Assembly (NCBI GenBank): GCA_030697165.1
Contig: JAUYQQ010000010.1
Coordinates: forward strand, 124,001 to 188,000
Length of the DNA: 64,000 nt
Reading direction: 5' to 3'
DNA from: Acidobacteriota bacterium
GTDB taxonomy: Bacteria > Acidobacteriota > Vicinamibacteria > Vicinamibacterales > UBA2999
Shown: piece by piece, positions 1-10,539 of the stretch
Layout of the letters: each line of letters begins with the position of its first letter
Numbering within the stretch: the stretch's first letter is position 1
The notes under the pieces: model-generated
Databases searched by the model: none
The model's input: the letters and a program-made list of their open reading frames with translations, nothing else
What the model was told of the DNA's origin: nothing
Translations under genes and position numbers: made by a program

Positions 1-771
1 TACGACCAGAACGTAGCGGGGACCAAGCACGGGTTCAAGGCCAACCCGGGCACGCCGGCGGCGCAACAAGGCTGCGAGTCGTGCCACGGCCCGGGCGAGG
101 CGCATGTCAGCGACCCGGAGAAGATCAAGCCCATCCTGTTGGCCAAGGTCTCGGCGAGCCAGTCCAATCAACAGTGCCAGACCTGCCACAGCCGGGGCGA
201 GCATGCCCTCTGGGAAGGCAGCCAGCACGAAAACCGCAACGTCAAGTGCATCGACTGCCACAGCATCCACTCGGCCAAGGGCCCGGTGCTGATGCGGGCC
301 AAGACCGAGCAGCTCACTTGCGCCAAGTGCCACCAGAACGTCACCAACAAGCAGCAGCGCTTCAACCACATGCCGGTTCGCGAGGGCAAGATGACCTGCG
401 CCTCGTGCCACAACGTGCACGGCTCGGTGAATGTGAAACTGCTCAAGGTGGGCACCACGATCGACCAGAGCTGCACCAGTTGCCACACCGAGAAGCGCGG
501 ACCGTTCCTGTGGGAGCACGCGCCGGTCGCCGACAGCTGCACCACCTGCCACGACTCGCACGGCAGCAACAACGACCGGATGCTCGTCGCCAAGCAGCCG
601 TTCCTCTGCCAGCGGTGTCACGTGACCTCGCGGCATCCTCCAACCGTTTACGAGGGCTTTACCCTGAACAACTCGCAGAATGCCAACAAGATTTACGGCA
701 AGTCCTGCGCGAACTGCCACCAGCAGGTTCACGGGTCGAACCATCCGAACGGCAAGTTCTTCCTGCGGTGA
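1..771 (+). CDS. DmsE/MtrA-like multihaem cytochrome c, 5' truncated by window edge
   Basis: Open from base 1 in frame 1 to TGA at 769-771; the start lies outside the window. The visible 256 residues hold nine CXXCH haem-binding motifs (CESCH, CQTCH, CIDCH, CAKCH, CASCH, CTSCH, CTTCH, CQRCH, CANCH), spaced as in the DmsE/MtrA decahaem family, so a tenth motif probably lies upstream. These periplasmic cytochromes carry electrons from the inner-membrane quinone pool into an outer-membrane barrel. The next gene, 13 bases downstream with its own strong ribosome-binding site, is such a barrel, which supports the role strongly. The ending GSNHPNGKFFLR looks complete. The family call is firm; the terminal acceptor (metal, DMSO, other) cannot be told from here. 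Confidence 0.9.
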   Translation, partial: YDQNVAGTKHGFKANPGTPAAQQGCESCHGPGEAHVSDPEKIKPILLAKVSASQSNQQCQTCHSRGEHALWEGSQHENRNVKCIDCHSIHSAKGPVLMRAKTEQLTCAKCHQNVTNKQQRFNHMPVREGKMTCASCHNVHGSVNVKLLKVGTTIDQSCTSCHTEKRGPFLWEHAPVADSCTTCHDSHGSNNDRMLVAKQPFLCQRCHVTSRHPPTVYEGFTLNNSQNANKIYGKSCANCHQQVHGSNHPNGKFFLR

Positions 772-784
772 TTGGAGGCATGTG

Positions 785-3196
785 ATGCGCAACCGAACTT
801 TGACAATCTGTGCGGCGCTGCTGCTGGCCACCGCCCACTCGGCGCTGGCCCAGGCCCCGCCGTCCCTGCCCCTTCCCCCCGCCGGCGTGCCCACCGTGGG
901 CCTGCTCGACGTCGGCCTCCGCGGCGGCAGCACCGATGGCGACGAAGCGCGCTTCGAGCGTTACAGCGACCTGCGCCCGGGAGCCACGACGTTCTTCGAG
1001 ATGAAGAAGGACGCCGATACCTACCGCTTCGCGGCCGGTGCTTCCAACGTCGGCTATCGCGACCAGCGCTATTCGGCCGCTTACACCAACGGGAAGGTCT
1101 CAATCAGCGGACTGTTTGACCAGGTCCCCATGAACTACCTGTACGACGCGCCGCTGGCGTGGACCAACCAGGGCAATGGCCGGTTCACGCTGGATGCGGC
1201 CGTGCGCCAGGGCATCCAGGGACCGACCAACGCGCCGGCCGACGGTAACGCGGTCGGCGTGCCCTGCGCCCCGGGCTCGGGGCCGACCTCCTGCAACGCG
1301 ACCACCGCCGCGGCCGCCAGGAACAACCGGTCGATCTACAACCAGTTGTTGCAGCCGGACGACATGGAGGTGCTGCGCAGCATCACCGCCGTCAGTCTCG
1401 ACTATGCCGCGACTCCGGCCTTGGGCCTCAACCTCGAGTTCTCGTCCACCGGCCGCAAAGGCTCGATGCCCTGGGCGGCCTCGTTCGCGTTCAATAACGT
1501 GAACCACCTGGCGGCGCCGATCGACCAGCGCAACAACGAGCTGAAGGCGGGCACCGAGTGGGTCAACGCCAAAGGCATGTTCCGCCTGGATTACTGGGGC
1601 AGCTACTTCGAGAACAACGAGCAGACGCTGACGTGGGACAACCCGATTCGGGCCACCGACTTCAACAACGGCCTGGAACCGCCGCGCGGCCCCTTCGACC
1701 CAAGCGCCTACAGCAACGGCAATGGCCCGGCGTTCGGGCAGACCGCCTTGTGGCCGAGCAACACGCTCAACTCGTTCGGCGCGACCGGGATGTACAAGCT
1801 GTTGCCACGGACCACGATCAACGGCAACGTGCAGCTGGCCTACATGCGGCAGAACGAGTCCCTGCTGCCCTGGTCGCTCAACACGTCGATCAACAACCCG
1901 GCGGTGCTGGCCACGTATCCCGTCTTTCGTGACCTGCCGCGGGCCTCGGCGCAGGCCGAGGTGAACAGCCTCAATGCGCTCGTCAACTTCAACAGCCGGC
2001 CGACGAGTTACCTGACCCTCCAGGCGCGTTATCGCTACAACGACCACAACAACAACACCCCCCACTTCGACGGCCGGCAGTACGTGACCTTCGACGGCGC
2101 CGTGCGCGGCCTCTCCGATGATCCGCTGACGCCGTTTGTCGAGGGCTACTCGGAGTACTTCCAGATTACCCGGAAGAACTTCGATGCCAATGCCACCTTC
2201 GGGCTGCGTGACATGGGCTCTCTCAAAGTCGGCGTCGCCAACGAGAAGTTCGACCGGCATGGCCGCGGCTTCAGCGATGTCTCCGAGAACACGTTCCGGC
2301 TCGCGTATGACGCCACCCTGTTCACGACGGCCACCATCAGGGCCACCTACGACGCGGGGCAGCGCCGCGGCGATGGCTACATCCTGAGCGGCCTCGACTA
2401 CGAGTCGGGACCGGCGGGCACGCAGCCTGGCCTGCGCTACTACGACGAGGCCGACCGGGACCGGACCCGCGCGACGATCACGTTCAGCATCAACCCGGTG
2501 CCGATGTTCGATGTCTTCGTGCAATGGTCAACGACTGAGGACGAGTTCCTGGGCGACGACTCCATTCCGGCAGGCCGCGAGCAGTTCGGCCTGTTGAGCC
2601 AGGACATCAAGGCGCTCGTTGGGGGCGTCAACATCAACCCGAACGACACCGTGCACTTCGGCATCAGCTATGGACGCGACCAGTTCGACGCCCTGCAGCG
2701 AGCGCGCAACGCCAACCCGCCGCCCGACGCGAGCTGGACCGACCCGGCGCGCAATTGGACGCTCGACAACAACGAGGTCGTGAACACGCTGATCACTTAC
2801 CTCGACCTGACCGGACTGGCCAACGCCAAGGCGGACCTCCGCTTCAGCTACGAGATGAACGATTCGGACAACGCCTTTAACTACGGTGGGCCGCGCATCC
2901 CCGCGCTGATCGCCGCCAACTCGTTCATCCCGCTGCCGAACGTCGTCAACGAATGGCAGCGCCTGTCGGTCGACTTGAAATATTTCCTGACCTCCGCCAT
3001 CGGCGCCGGCATCGGCTACTCCTACGACAAGTTGAGCATCACCGACTTCAACACCATCGACTCTAACGGTCCGGTGGGCTTCTACGAGGCCACCGGCGTG
3101 CCGCGCATCGACTGGCTGGGCGGCTTGATGACCGGCTACGGCAACCGGCCCTACGAGGGGCACCGGGTGTTTGCGCGCGTGCTCTACCGCTTCTAG
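785..3196 (+). CDS. MtrB/PioB-family outer-membrane beta-barrel protein
   Basis: 803 residues starting MRNRTLTICAALLLATAHSA, a clear signal peptide cleaved near LAQA. The start is ATG 785, placed by GGAGG at 774-778; the open frame runs further upstream but that part overlaps the cytochrome gene. The mature protein is rich in alternating aromatic/polar strands (many Y, N, D, G) and ends in a barrel-type strand closing with F (HRVFARVLYRF), as expected for an outer-membrane porin. In MtrB/PioB systems the barrel encases the decahaem cytochrome, so with the preceding gene this forms a trans-outer-membrane electron conduit. I do not see the N-terminal CXXC found in some MtrB proteins. A terminator follows directly, so the pair ends the operon. 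Confidence 0.88.
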   Translation: MRNRTLTICAALLLATAHSALAQAPPSLPLPPAGVPTVGLLDVGLRGGSTDGDEARFERYSDLRPGATTFFEMKKDADTYRFAAGASNVGYRDQRYSAAYTNGKVSISGLFDQVPMNYLYDAPLAWTNQGNGRFTLDAAVRQGIQGPTNAPADGNAVGVPCAPGSGPTSCNATTAAAARNNRSIYNQLLQPDDMEVLRSITAVSLDYAATPALGLNLEFSSTGRKGSMPWAASFAFNNVNHLAAPIDQRNNELKAGTEWVNAKGMFRLDYWGSYFENNEQTLTWDNPIRATDFNNGLEPPRGPFDPSAYSNGNGPAFGQTALWPSNTLNSFGATGMYKLLPRTTINGNVQLAYMRQNESLLPWSLNTSINNPAVLATYPVFRDLPRASAQAEVNSLNALVNFNSRPTSYLTLQARYRYNDHNNNTPHFDGRQYVTFDGAVRGLSDDPLTPFVEGYSEYFQITRKNFDANATFGLRDMGSLKVGVANEKFDRHGRGFSDVSENTFRLAYDATLFTTATIRATYDAGQRRGDGYILSGLDYESGPAGTQPGLRYYDEADRDRTRATITFSINPVPMFDVFVQWSTTEDEFLGDDSIPAGREQFGLLSQDIKALVGGVNINPNDTVHFGISYGRDQFDALQRARNANPPPDASWTDPARNWTLDNNEVVNTLITYLDLTGLANAKADLRFSYEMNDSDNAFNYGGPRIPALIAANSFIPLPNVVNEWQRLSVDLKYFLTSAIGAGIGYSYDKLSITDFNTIDSNGPVGFYEATGVPRIDWLGGLMTGYGNRPYEGHRVFARVLYRF

Positions 3197-3219
3197 CTTC
3201 GTCTCCTCCACGACTTTTC

Positions 3220-3249
3220 AGGGCGGCTCGTCAGCCGCCCTGTTTTTTT
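3220..3249 (+). terminator. Rho-independent terminator after the MtrAB-like pair
   Basis: A 9-bp perfect stem (AGGGCGGCT / AGCCGCCCT) with a 4-base loop CGTC is followed by G and seven T. It lies 24 bases after the stop of the barrel gene. It is the clearest intrinsic terminator in the window. Confidence 0.95.
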
Positions 3250-3335
3250 GTACGGACCGTCCGGCAACCACGCGATCCTTTGAGCCTGACCTGGGCGCGG
3301 GCACGGCGATTGCTTCACCCTCGGCGGGAGCCACC

Positions 3336-4274
3336 GTGTCGTTACCAACCCCCGTCGACATCTCGCGCATCCTCTGCCCGATCGACTTTTCGGAACCATC
3401 GCACCGGGCGCTGCACCACGCCGCGGCGATTGCGCGGTGGTACGGCGCGCACTTGCGAGCCCTTCACGTGTTCGTGCTGGCGCCGCCGGTCGGCATCCTG
3501 CCACCTCTGGAGAGTCCGCCCAAGGCGTTCACGCTGGCGCCCGGAGACCGCGACAAGATTGCCGGGCACATGCGCCAGCTCGCCACCGCCGCCGGTGTCG
3601 CGGCCGCGGCCGACATGGCCGTCGCCGAGTCGCCGAGCGTTACCGCCGAGATCCTGGACCAGGCGCTGACCTGGCCGGCCGACCTGGTGGTCATGGGCAA
3701 CCACGGTCACGGCGGGCTGACGCGGCTGGTGCTGGGATCGGTCGCCGAACGGGTGCTCCGGCTGGCACCCTGCCCCGTGCTGATCGTGCCGCACGGCACG
3801 GACCACGCCGTGCCGCCCGGCAACGTCGAGTTCGACCGCATCCTGTGCGCGGTGGACTTCTCCGAAAGCGCCCGCGACGCCCTCGGCTACGCGTTGTCGC
3901 TCGGCGCCGAGGCCGGCGCGCACGTCACCATCCTGAACGCCATCGAAGTGCCGCTCGAGCTGCGGGAGCCACCCGCCTCGTACGACTACGACATCGAGGA
4001 CTTGCGGACCCGGACCGAAGCATCGCAACTGCTTCGCCTCGAAGCCCTGATCCCATTCGCGGTGCGCGACTACTGCACCGTGGAGACGACGGTGGTCGAA
4101 GGCAAGGCGTCGCGCGAGGTGCTGCGCATGGCGGCCGCCAGGAAGGTCGACCTGATTGTGATGGGGGTGCACGGACGCAACGCCGTCAGCCGCGCCGTGT
4201 TCGGTTCGAACGTCCAGGACGTCATTCGCCACGCCACGTGCCCGGTGTTGATCGTGCATCCACGGCGTTCGTAG
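3336..4274 (+). CDS. Tandem universal stress protein (UspA fold, two domains)
   Basis: 312 residues from GTG 3336, preceded by GGGAG at 3326-3330. The open frame extends upstream through the terminator, so earlier starts are unlikely. Two Usp domains follow each other, each beginning with an ILCPIDFSE or ILCAVDFSE strand and ending with the ATP-binding signature: VMGNHGHGGLTRLVLGSVAE in the first and VMGVHGRNAVSRAVFGSNVQ in the second, each followed by CPVLIV. Both have the G-2X-G-9X-G(S) pattern, so both halves may bind nucleotide, although the second has V-H-G-R-N where G-H-G is usual. Cytoplasmic stress protein of unknown client. It stands alone, without a clear operon partner. Confidence 0.9.
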   Translation: MSLPTPVDISRILCPIDFSEPSHRALHHAAAIARWYGAHLRALHVFVLAPPVGILPPLESPPKAFTLAPGDRDKIAGHMRQLATAAGVAAAADMAVAESPSVTAEILDQALTWPADLVVMGNHGHGGLTRLVLGSVAERVLRLAPCPVLIVPHGTDHAVPPGNVEFDRILCAVDFSESARDALGYALSLGAEAGAHVTILNAIEVPLELREPPASYDYDIEDLRTRTEASQLLRLEALIPFAVRDYCTVETTVVEGKASREVLRMAAARKVDLIVMGVHGRNAVSRAVFGSNVQDVIRHATCPVLIVHPRRS

Positions 4275-4400
4275 GTGGTAAATTTCAGCACCACGCCCTG
4301 AAAAAGCCCCCAGCAGCAGTCTCGCCGCTCGCGCGGGGCGCATGGAGTCCGTCCAACTTCCTGACGGCCGCCAGGTACGTCGATTGCTGTCTGCAACTGC

Positions 4401-5507
4401 ATGCGATGGCTGGTCGTCGGCGTGTTGGCGCTACACGGACTCATTCACGCGATGGGGTTCGCGAAGGCGTTTGGCTTTGCTGAACTGCCGCAACTGGGCC
4501 AGCCCATCTCCCGCGCGATGGGCGTGGCGTGGCTGCTGGCCGGCGGACTGGTGATCGCGACCGCCGCCATGCTGGCCATCGGCTCGCGTCACACCTGGAT
4601 GGCTGGGGCGATAGCGATCCTGTTGTCGCAGGCCGTCATCCTGACGGCCTGGCGTGACGCGTGGGCGGGCACCCTCGCCAACATCGTGTTGCTGCTGGTG
4701 GTGGCTCACAGCTGGTTCACTGCCGGGCCGCGCAGCTTCCAGGCGCAGTTCGAGCGCGACGCCGCCGAAGGCCTGGCGCGCATCACTGCTTCGGCCATCG
4801 TCACCGACACCGACCTGGCGCCGCTGCCCGCGCCGGTGCAGCGCTACCTGCGCCTGGCGGGTGTCGTCGGCCAGCCGCGCGTCCAGAACTACCGCCTCCG
4901 CTTCACCGGTCGCATCCGGAGCGCGCCAGGTGCCGCGTGGATGCCATTCGAGGCCGACCAACAGAGTTTCGCAGACCCACCGACCCGGCTGTTCCACATG
5001 CGGGCGCGAATGTTTGGTTTGCCGGTCGATGTCTTTCATCGGCTGACCAGTGGCCATGCCACGATGCAGGTGAAATTGATTGGTGCCATCTCGATGGTTG
5101 ATGCGCGCGGCCCAGAGATGGATCGCGCCGAGACGGTGACGCTGTTCAACGACATGTGCCTGCTGGCACCTGGGACGCTCGTCGGACCCGGGATCACATG
5201 GGAGCCGATTGATGGGCACTCGGCGCGAGCGCGCTTTACCAACGCCGGCCAGACGATCTCGGCCGAGCTGTTGTTTGACGCGGACGGCTGGCTGAGCAAC
5301 TTCGTCTCGGACGATCGAACCCGGTCGTCGCCCGATGGCAGGACGTTCACGCCGCTTCGTTTCTCGACGCCGGTGCGCGACCACCGCGCCTTCGGGCCCC
5401 TGACGCTGGCCGCCTACGGCGAAGGGAGATGGTTGTTGCCCGAAGGGGAGTTCATCTATGGCGAGTTCGAACTCCAGGACGTGACCATGAACCTACCGCC
5501 GCGCTAG
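4401..5507 (+). CDS. DUF6544-like membrane-anchored protein
   Basis: 368 residues. Residues 1-110 carry about four hydrophobic helices (MRWLVVGVLALHGLIHAMGF and three more). The rest is a soluble domain starting near LAPLPAPVQRYLRLAGVVG, a stretch I associate with the DUF6544 family. The motif LPAPVQRYLR, the following FTGRIRS and the late EGEFIYGEFEL are the recognisable parts. No catalytic residues are known to me for this family, so no function is offered. The start ATG 4401 is the first in frame at the hydrophobic segment; no convincing ribosome-binding site is visible. The gene is monocistronic as far as can be seen. Confidence 0.7.
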   Translation: MRWLVVGVLALHGLIHAMGFAKAFGFAELPQLGQPISRAMGVAWLLAGGLVIATAAMLAIGSRHTWMAGAIAILLSQAVILTAWRDAWAGTLANIVLLLVVAHSWFTAGPRSFQAQFERDAAEGLARITASAIVTDTDLAPLPAPVQRYLRLAGVVGQPRVQNYRLRFTGRIRSAPGAAWMPFEADQQSFADPPTRLFHMRARMFGLPVDVFHRLTSGHATMQVKLIGAISMVDARGPEMDRAETVTLFNDMCLLAPGTLVGPGITWEPIDGHSARARFTNAGQTISAELLFDADGWLSNFVSDDRTRSSPDGRTFTPLRFSTPVRDHRAFGPLTLAAYGEGRWLLPEGEFIYGEFELQDVTMNLPPR

Positions 5508-5514
5508 TGGCCTT

Positions 5515-5532
5515 ATCCGGCTAAAGCCGGAT
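5515..5532. repeat. Short palindromic element, possibly REP-like
   Basis: ATCCGGCT-AA-AGCCGGAT is a perfect 18-base palindrome in the gap between the DUF6544-like gene and the next gene, 7 bases after the stop. It is followed by a direct repeat CGTGCAATG at 5535 and 5547. It could be a transcription-ending hairpin, but no T-run follows. It could also be one copy of a dispersed palindromic repeat; the window carries a REP-associated transposase but I saw no second copy of this element. Confidence 0.4.
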
Positions 5533-5608
5533 GCTACACGGTGGCGTGCAATGCGACGTGCAATGAAGCACAGCAAGAGGCCCGGAGATCACCGACAATG
5601 GAGATGAC

Positions 5609-6205
5609 GTGAGACTGAACCTGCGACTCGCCTTCGCGGCTCTCCTGCCCTGCGCGTTGCTGGCGTCGGTGGCCATGGCACAGAACGTCCAGACGCCACC
5701 GTCCGCAAAACCGTCGGCGGCCGCCGACGAACTGATCGTCGCCGAGTTCAGCGCGCGTATTACCGCCTACGCCGAGTTGCGACGGACGCTCGAGGACGGG
5801 CTGCCCGGACTGGTTGTGACCGCCAACAACAACGAGATCCGGCGCGCCGAGGAAGCGCTGGCCAGGCGCATCCGGCTGGCGCGCGAGCGCGCCAGACAGG
5901 GCGACATCTTCACGCCGGCGATCAATTCGGCGTTCAAGCAACTGCTGATGGGGGTGACGAAGCCCGGCATCTGCGCGGCCATCCTCGAGGACAATCCCGG
6001 CAACATCCCGTTCCGCCCCAACGCGCCGTACCCGCGGAACTCATCGCTTTCGACGGTCCCGCCGAGCGTGCTGGGCGTGCTGCCGACACTGCCGGACGAT
6101 GTCCAGTACCGGTTTCTCGATCGCGACCTGATCCTCTACGACACGCGAGCCAACATGATGCTCGATCGGATCCCGTCGGCGATTCGCTGCACGCCCATCC
6201 GCTGA
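5609..6205 (+). CDS. Secreted protein of unknown function
   Basis: 198 residues from GTG 5609, with TGGAGA about five bases upstream. A signal peptide is clear (MRLNLRLAFAALLPCALLAS, cleavage after AMA-Q). The mature part has a charged helical stretch (ELRRTLEDGLPG, then EEALARRIRLARERARQGDI) and an ending rich in proline with PDDVQYRFLDRDLILYDTRA. I recognise no domain. The segment VQYRFLDRDLILYDTRANMM recalls secreted proteins common in acidobacterial genomes. It converges on the HlyD gene with only 17 bases between the two stops, so no separate terminator is visible. Confidence 0.7.
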   Translation: MRLNLRLAFAALLPCALLASVAMAQNVQTPPSAKPSAAADELIVAEFSARITAYAELRRTLEDGLPGLVVTANNNEIRRAEEALARRIRLARERARQGDIFTPAINSAFKQLLMGVTKPGICAAILEDNPGNIPFRPNAPYPRNSSLSTVPPSVLGVLPTLPDDVQYRFLDRDLILYDTRANMMLDRIPSAIRCTPIR

Positions 6206-6222
6206 TCAGCGCGGCTCGCGGG

Positions 6223-7431
6223 TCACGACTCGCGTGACGCGCGCACTTCCACCAGCGCCTCGTCCACCACCCGGTCGTTGGGGTGGACCACCACCTGTGC
6301 GCCCGCCGCGAGGCCAGATTGAATCTCGGCTTCTTCGGCGTTGCGCTGGCCGACCGCCACCGTCACGCGGCGAATCCGATTACCGTCAACCACGAACACC
6401 GCCCACCGGTCGCCCTGGCGCACCAGCGCGCTGGTCGGCACCTTCACCACGTCGGCCGCCTCCCAGATCACGATCCGCACTTCCACGCGGTAGCCGTCGC
6501 CGAGTGCGTTCCAGGCTTCGGCCGGGTCATCGAAGTCCATCACCACGTTGACCCGCTGCTCTTCGACACCGAGGGCTGAGATCTTCGTGAAGCCCGACGG
6601 CTCGACCCGCCGCACCGTCGCCGCCAGCACGCGATCGCCGCCCCACTGCTCCACGCGGACCTTCGCCCCGGGCTTTACCCTCACGGCGTCGGTCGATAAC
6701 AGGTCGGACACGATTTCGAGGTCGGCCGCGGGGTTGCCGATCTCGAGCAGCGGCTCGCCGGCCGCGACCACGCTCTCGCTCTCGCGCAGGCGCTTCAGCA
6801 CCACGCCGTCGGCCGGGGCCGTGAGCGTCAGGATCCGGCCGCTCGCTTCCAGGGTCGGCGTCATCAGCCGGGCGGTGGCCTGGTCGAACTGCGACCGGGC
6901 GCCGGCGACGGCGAACTCGGCCGCGCGCACGGCCTCTTCGGCTCCGCTGGCGTTGGTTTCTGCCGCGTCCACGGCCTGCTGGGTCGTCAGCTGCGCGGCA
7001 CCCAGGTCGCGCTGACGCCTGAGGTCGGCGCGCGCCAGTCCCACGGCAGCCGTGGCTCGGCGCAGGTCGGCCTCGGCGCGGCCCAGGGCGGCCCGCGCGA
7101 CGGCCACCGCCGCGTCGGCCTCGGCGCGGCTGCGCGCGTCCATCAACGCCGGCGCTTCGGCGCGAACCCGTGCCACCACCGTGGTGCCGCGCACCACCGG
7201 ATCGCCGGCCTCGAGCTCGCTGCGCAGCACCCGGCCGGTCAGCGGCGCCGACACCACGTAGCGATGCCGGACGCGCGTCTCGCCCTCGTCGTCCACGGTG
7301 ACGGCCAGCGGGCCGCGCGTGCTGGGCATGACATCGACCGGCACCGGCGCCGGCCACAACGCGATCGCGACTACGGCGCCGACGGCCAGCACGACCAGCA
7401 ACCAGCGCCAATAACGGGTCATGGCGATCAC
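6223..7431 (-). CDS. HlyD/MacA-type periplasmic adaptor of an ABC exporter
   Basis: 402 residues. One N-terminal membrane helix (YWRWLLVVLAVGAVVAIALW), a biotinyl-lipoyl half (VVSAPLTGRVL), a long alanine/arginine-rich coiled-coil hairpin (about residues 95-195), the second lipoyl half (LTLTAPADGVVLKRL) and beta-barrel domains up to the end. This is the membrane-fusion-protein plan: it links an inner-membrane transporter to an outer-membrane channel. The start ATG 7431 lies one base after the stop of the permease gene, so translation is probably coupled; the second Met at 7422 is an alternative. No TolC-like gene is in the window, so the outer-membrane partner must lie elsewhere. Confidence 0.9.
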   Translation of the reverse strand: MIAMTRYWRWLLVVLAVGAVVAIALWPAPVPVDVMPSTRGPLAVTVDDEGETRVRHRYVVSAPLTGRVLRSELEAGDPVVRGTTVVARVRAEAPALMDARSRAEADAAVAVARAALGRAEADLRRATAAVGLARADLRRQRDLGAAQLTTQQAVDAAETNASGAEEAVRAAEFAVAGARSQFDQATARLMTPTLEASGRILTLTAPADGVVLKRLRESESVVAAGEPLLEIGNPAADLEIVSDLLSTDAVRVKPGAKVRVEQWGGDRVLAATVRRVEPSGFTKISALGVEEQRVNVVMDFDDPAEAWNALGDGYRVEVRIVIWEAADVVKVPTSALVRQGDRWAVFVVDGNRIRRVTVAVGQRNAEEAEIQSGLAAGAQVVVHPNDRVVDEALVEVRASRES

Positions 7432-7432
7432 C

Positions 7433-9807
7433 TTACTCCCTCGACTTCAAGACCGCGACCAGATCCAGCCGATCCAGCCGGCGCCGCACGGCCAGCGCCG
7501 ACAGCGCCGCCGCACCGATGATGATCAGCCATCCCCACGCCACCGTGGCCGGGGTGACGATGAACGGAATGCGGAAGACCTCGTTCTGGAACATGCTCAT
7601 GATGAACAGGCCGAGCCCGTAGCCGATCAGCGTGCCGCACGGCAGCGACACCAGCACCAGAATCGCCAGCTCGCCGAGCAGGATCGACGAGATCTCGCCG
7701 CGCGTGAACCCGAGCACGCGCAGGCTGGCCAGCTCGCGCTCCCGTTCCGACAGCGAGATGCGGGCCGCGTTGTAGACGACGCCCACCGCGATGATGGCGG
7801 CGAAGATCACGTTGATGCCGATGGTCAGGTTCATGTTCTGCGCCATCACCTCGCGGAAGTTGCGCAGCGCCGTCTCGCGAATCGCGACCCCGGCCACCGC
7901 CGGCGTTAACTTCAGCTTTGCGTAGAGCGGCTCGAGCTGCGCCGGGTCAACCTGCAGATAGGCGCCCGACACCGTGCCGCCCTCGCGCATCAGCCGCCCG
8001 AGCGAGGCGATGTCCAGGTAGGCCTGCAGCCCCATGATGTCGTCGATGACGCCGGCCACCCGCACCTGCCGCACCGGCCGGCGTCCCTCGAGCACTTCCA
8101 CCTGCACCAGGTCGCCGGGCGCGAGGTCCAGCACCGTCGCCAGCATCAGCGACAGCACCAGGCCTTCCGGAGGCAGCGTCCGCGGCCGCCCTCGCTGATC
8201 AACGACCCGGTTGAGGTCGGCGGCGGGGTCGAGGCCGGTCAGCGCGACCGTCCGCGAGCGCGTGCCGGCCCGCAGCCGCGCCGGCACCATCCGCAACGGT
8301 TCGACCGACATCACGCCGGGCATGCCCGCCACGGCATGCATCGCCGCTGACGACCGCGGCTCGACGAAGCTCACGGTCACGTCCTGCCGCATGCCGTCGT
8401 TGAACTGCCGCTCGATCAACACCTCGATGGCATCGATGAAGCCAAAGCCGATCAGCAGGATGGCGCCGCCGAACGCAATCCCGATCACCGACGCGAACGC
8501 GCGCATGGGCTGACGCTCGAGGGTGCGCAGCACCATGCGGGCGCCCTGCGGCAGCAGGCGCTGGACCCGCGGCGTCTCAAGCACGCTGGCGCGATAGCGG
8601 GCCGGCGACTCGGGCCGCATGGCCTCGGCCGGCGGGATCTTCACCGCACGCCTCACCGCCGACACCGAACCAATCACCGCCGAGACGAGCGCCAGGGCCA
8701 GGGCGGCCAGCGCCACTTCGGCCGACAGCCGGTAGTCGAGCGACGGGAAGCGGAAATACAGGTTGTACAACTCGATCATCTGCGCGCCCAGCCACGCGCC
8801 GACGACCACGCCGGTCACGGCCCCAAGCAGCGCGATGACGAGCGCCCATTTGAAGTAGTGCCACGCCAGCTGGCCGTTCGAGTAGCCGAGCGCCTTGAGC
8901 GCGGCCAGTTGCGGCCGCTGCAGCGCCAGCGCTCGCGCCAGCGCCACGTTGAGCACGAACGCCGCGACGGCCAGGAAGATCGCCGGGATGATGAACCCGA
9001 ACGTGCTCAACTGCGCCAGCTCGTTGTCGAGCGTCCACGCCGATTGCTGCAGCCGCCGCGGCACCGCGCCGAGACCGCCGAACGGCTCGAGCGCACGGTC
9101 GAGGCCGGCAATGGCTTCGTCGGCCGAGGCGCCCGGCATCAGCCGCAGGCTGACGTCGTTGAAGCCGCCCTCCATGTCGAACGCGCTCGCCAGCGCGCGC
9201 CGCTCCATCCACAGCAGCGCGAAACGCCGGTTGTCGGGGATCATCTCGCCGGGACGGATGCTGAAGACGTACTCGGGCGACAGCGCCACGCCGACGATGG
9301 TCAGCCGGCGGCGGCGGCTGTTGATGATGGCGGTGATCTGGTCGCCCGGCAACATGCCGTTGGCCTCGGTGAAAACCTCGCTCGCCAGCACCTCGTCGGG
9401 CCGCCCGGGCTCGGGCCAGCGCCCCGACCGCAGGAACACATCGTTCAGCAGCGGCCGTCCGCGCGACGGCACCGAGATCAGCCGGCCGGTCGCCGGCTCG
9501 AGCAGGCCCGGCACGTCGAGCGTCACGTCCGCGACGACGCGGGTGTCGAGAACGGCGACGCCGGGGATCGCCCGCAGGTCCGACTCGAGGCTGGTCGGCG
9601 CCCGCTTCAGCATGGCGAAGACATCGGCAAACCGCTGCCGCTCGTAGTAAGTGTCAACCGTCCGTTGCAGGGAATCGAAGTTCGACAGGTAGGTGACGAA
9701 CATCACCACGCCGGCGGCCATGACGGCGCCGATCGCGAGGGCCTGGCTGCGCATCTCCCACAGGTCGCGCAGCAGCTTGCGATCGAGCGCGGCGATTGGC
9801 AGGCGGC

Positions 9808-9814
<7 letters not shown>
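7433..9814 (-). CDS. FtsX-family ABC transporter permease (double-unit)
   Basis: 793 residues. The plan is an N-terminal helix ([20 protein letters not shown]), a large periplasmic domain, three helices near residues 265-385, a second N-terminal-type helix after [22 protein letters not shown], a second periplasmic domain, and three final helices ending [20 protein letters not shown]. This two-unit FtsX/MacB_PCD layout is seen in exporters that act on lipids, lipoproteins or peptides rather than in importers. It overlaps the ATPase gene by 7 bases and abuts the adaptor gene, so the three make one transporter. The substrate is not readable from sequence; the multicopper oxidase at the head of the operon hints at envelope or metal stress. 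Confidence 0.9.
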
Positions 9815-10530
<716 letters not shown>

Positions 10531-10539
10531 GGCAGCCGA

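Noticed and set aside
3171-3335. Upstream extension of the universal stress protein
   Set aside because: It would be translated through the strong terminator at 3220-3249 and contains no domain sequence.
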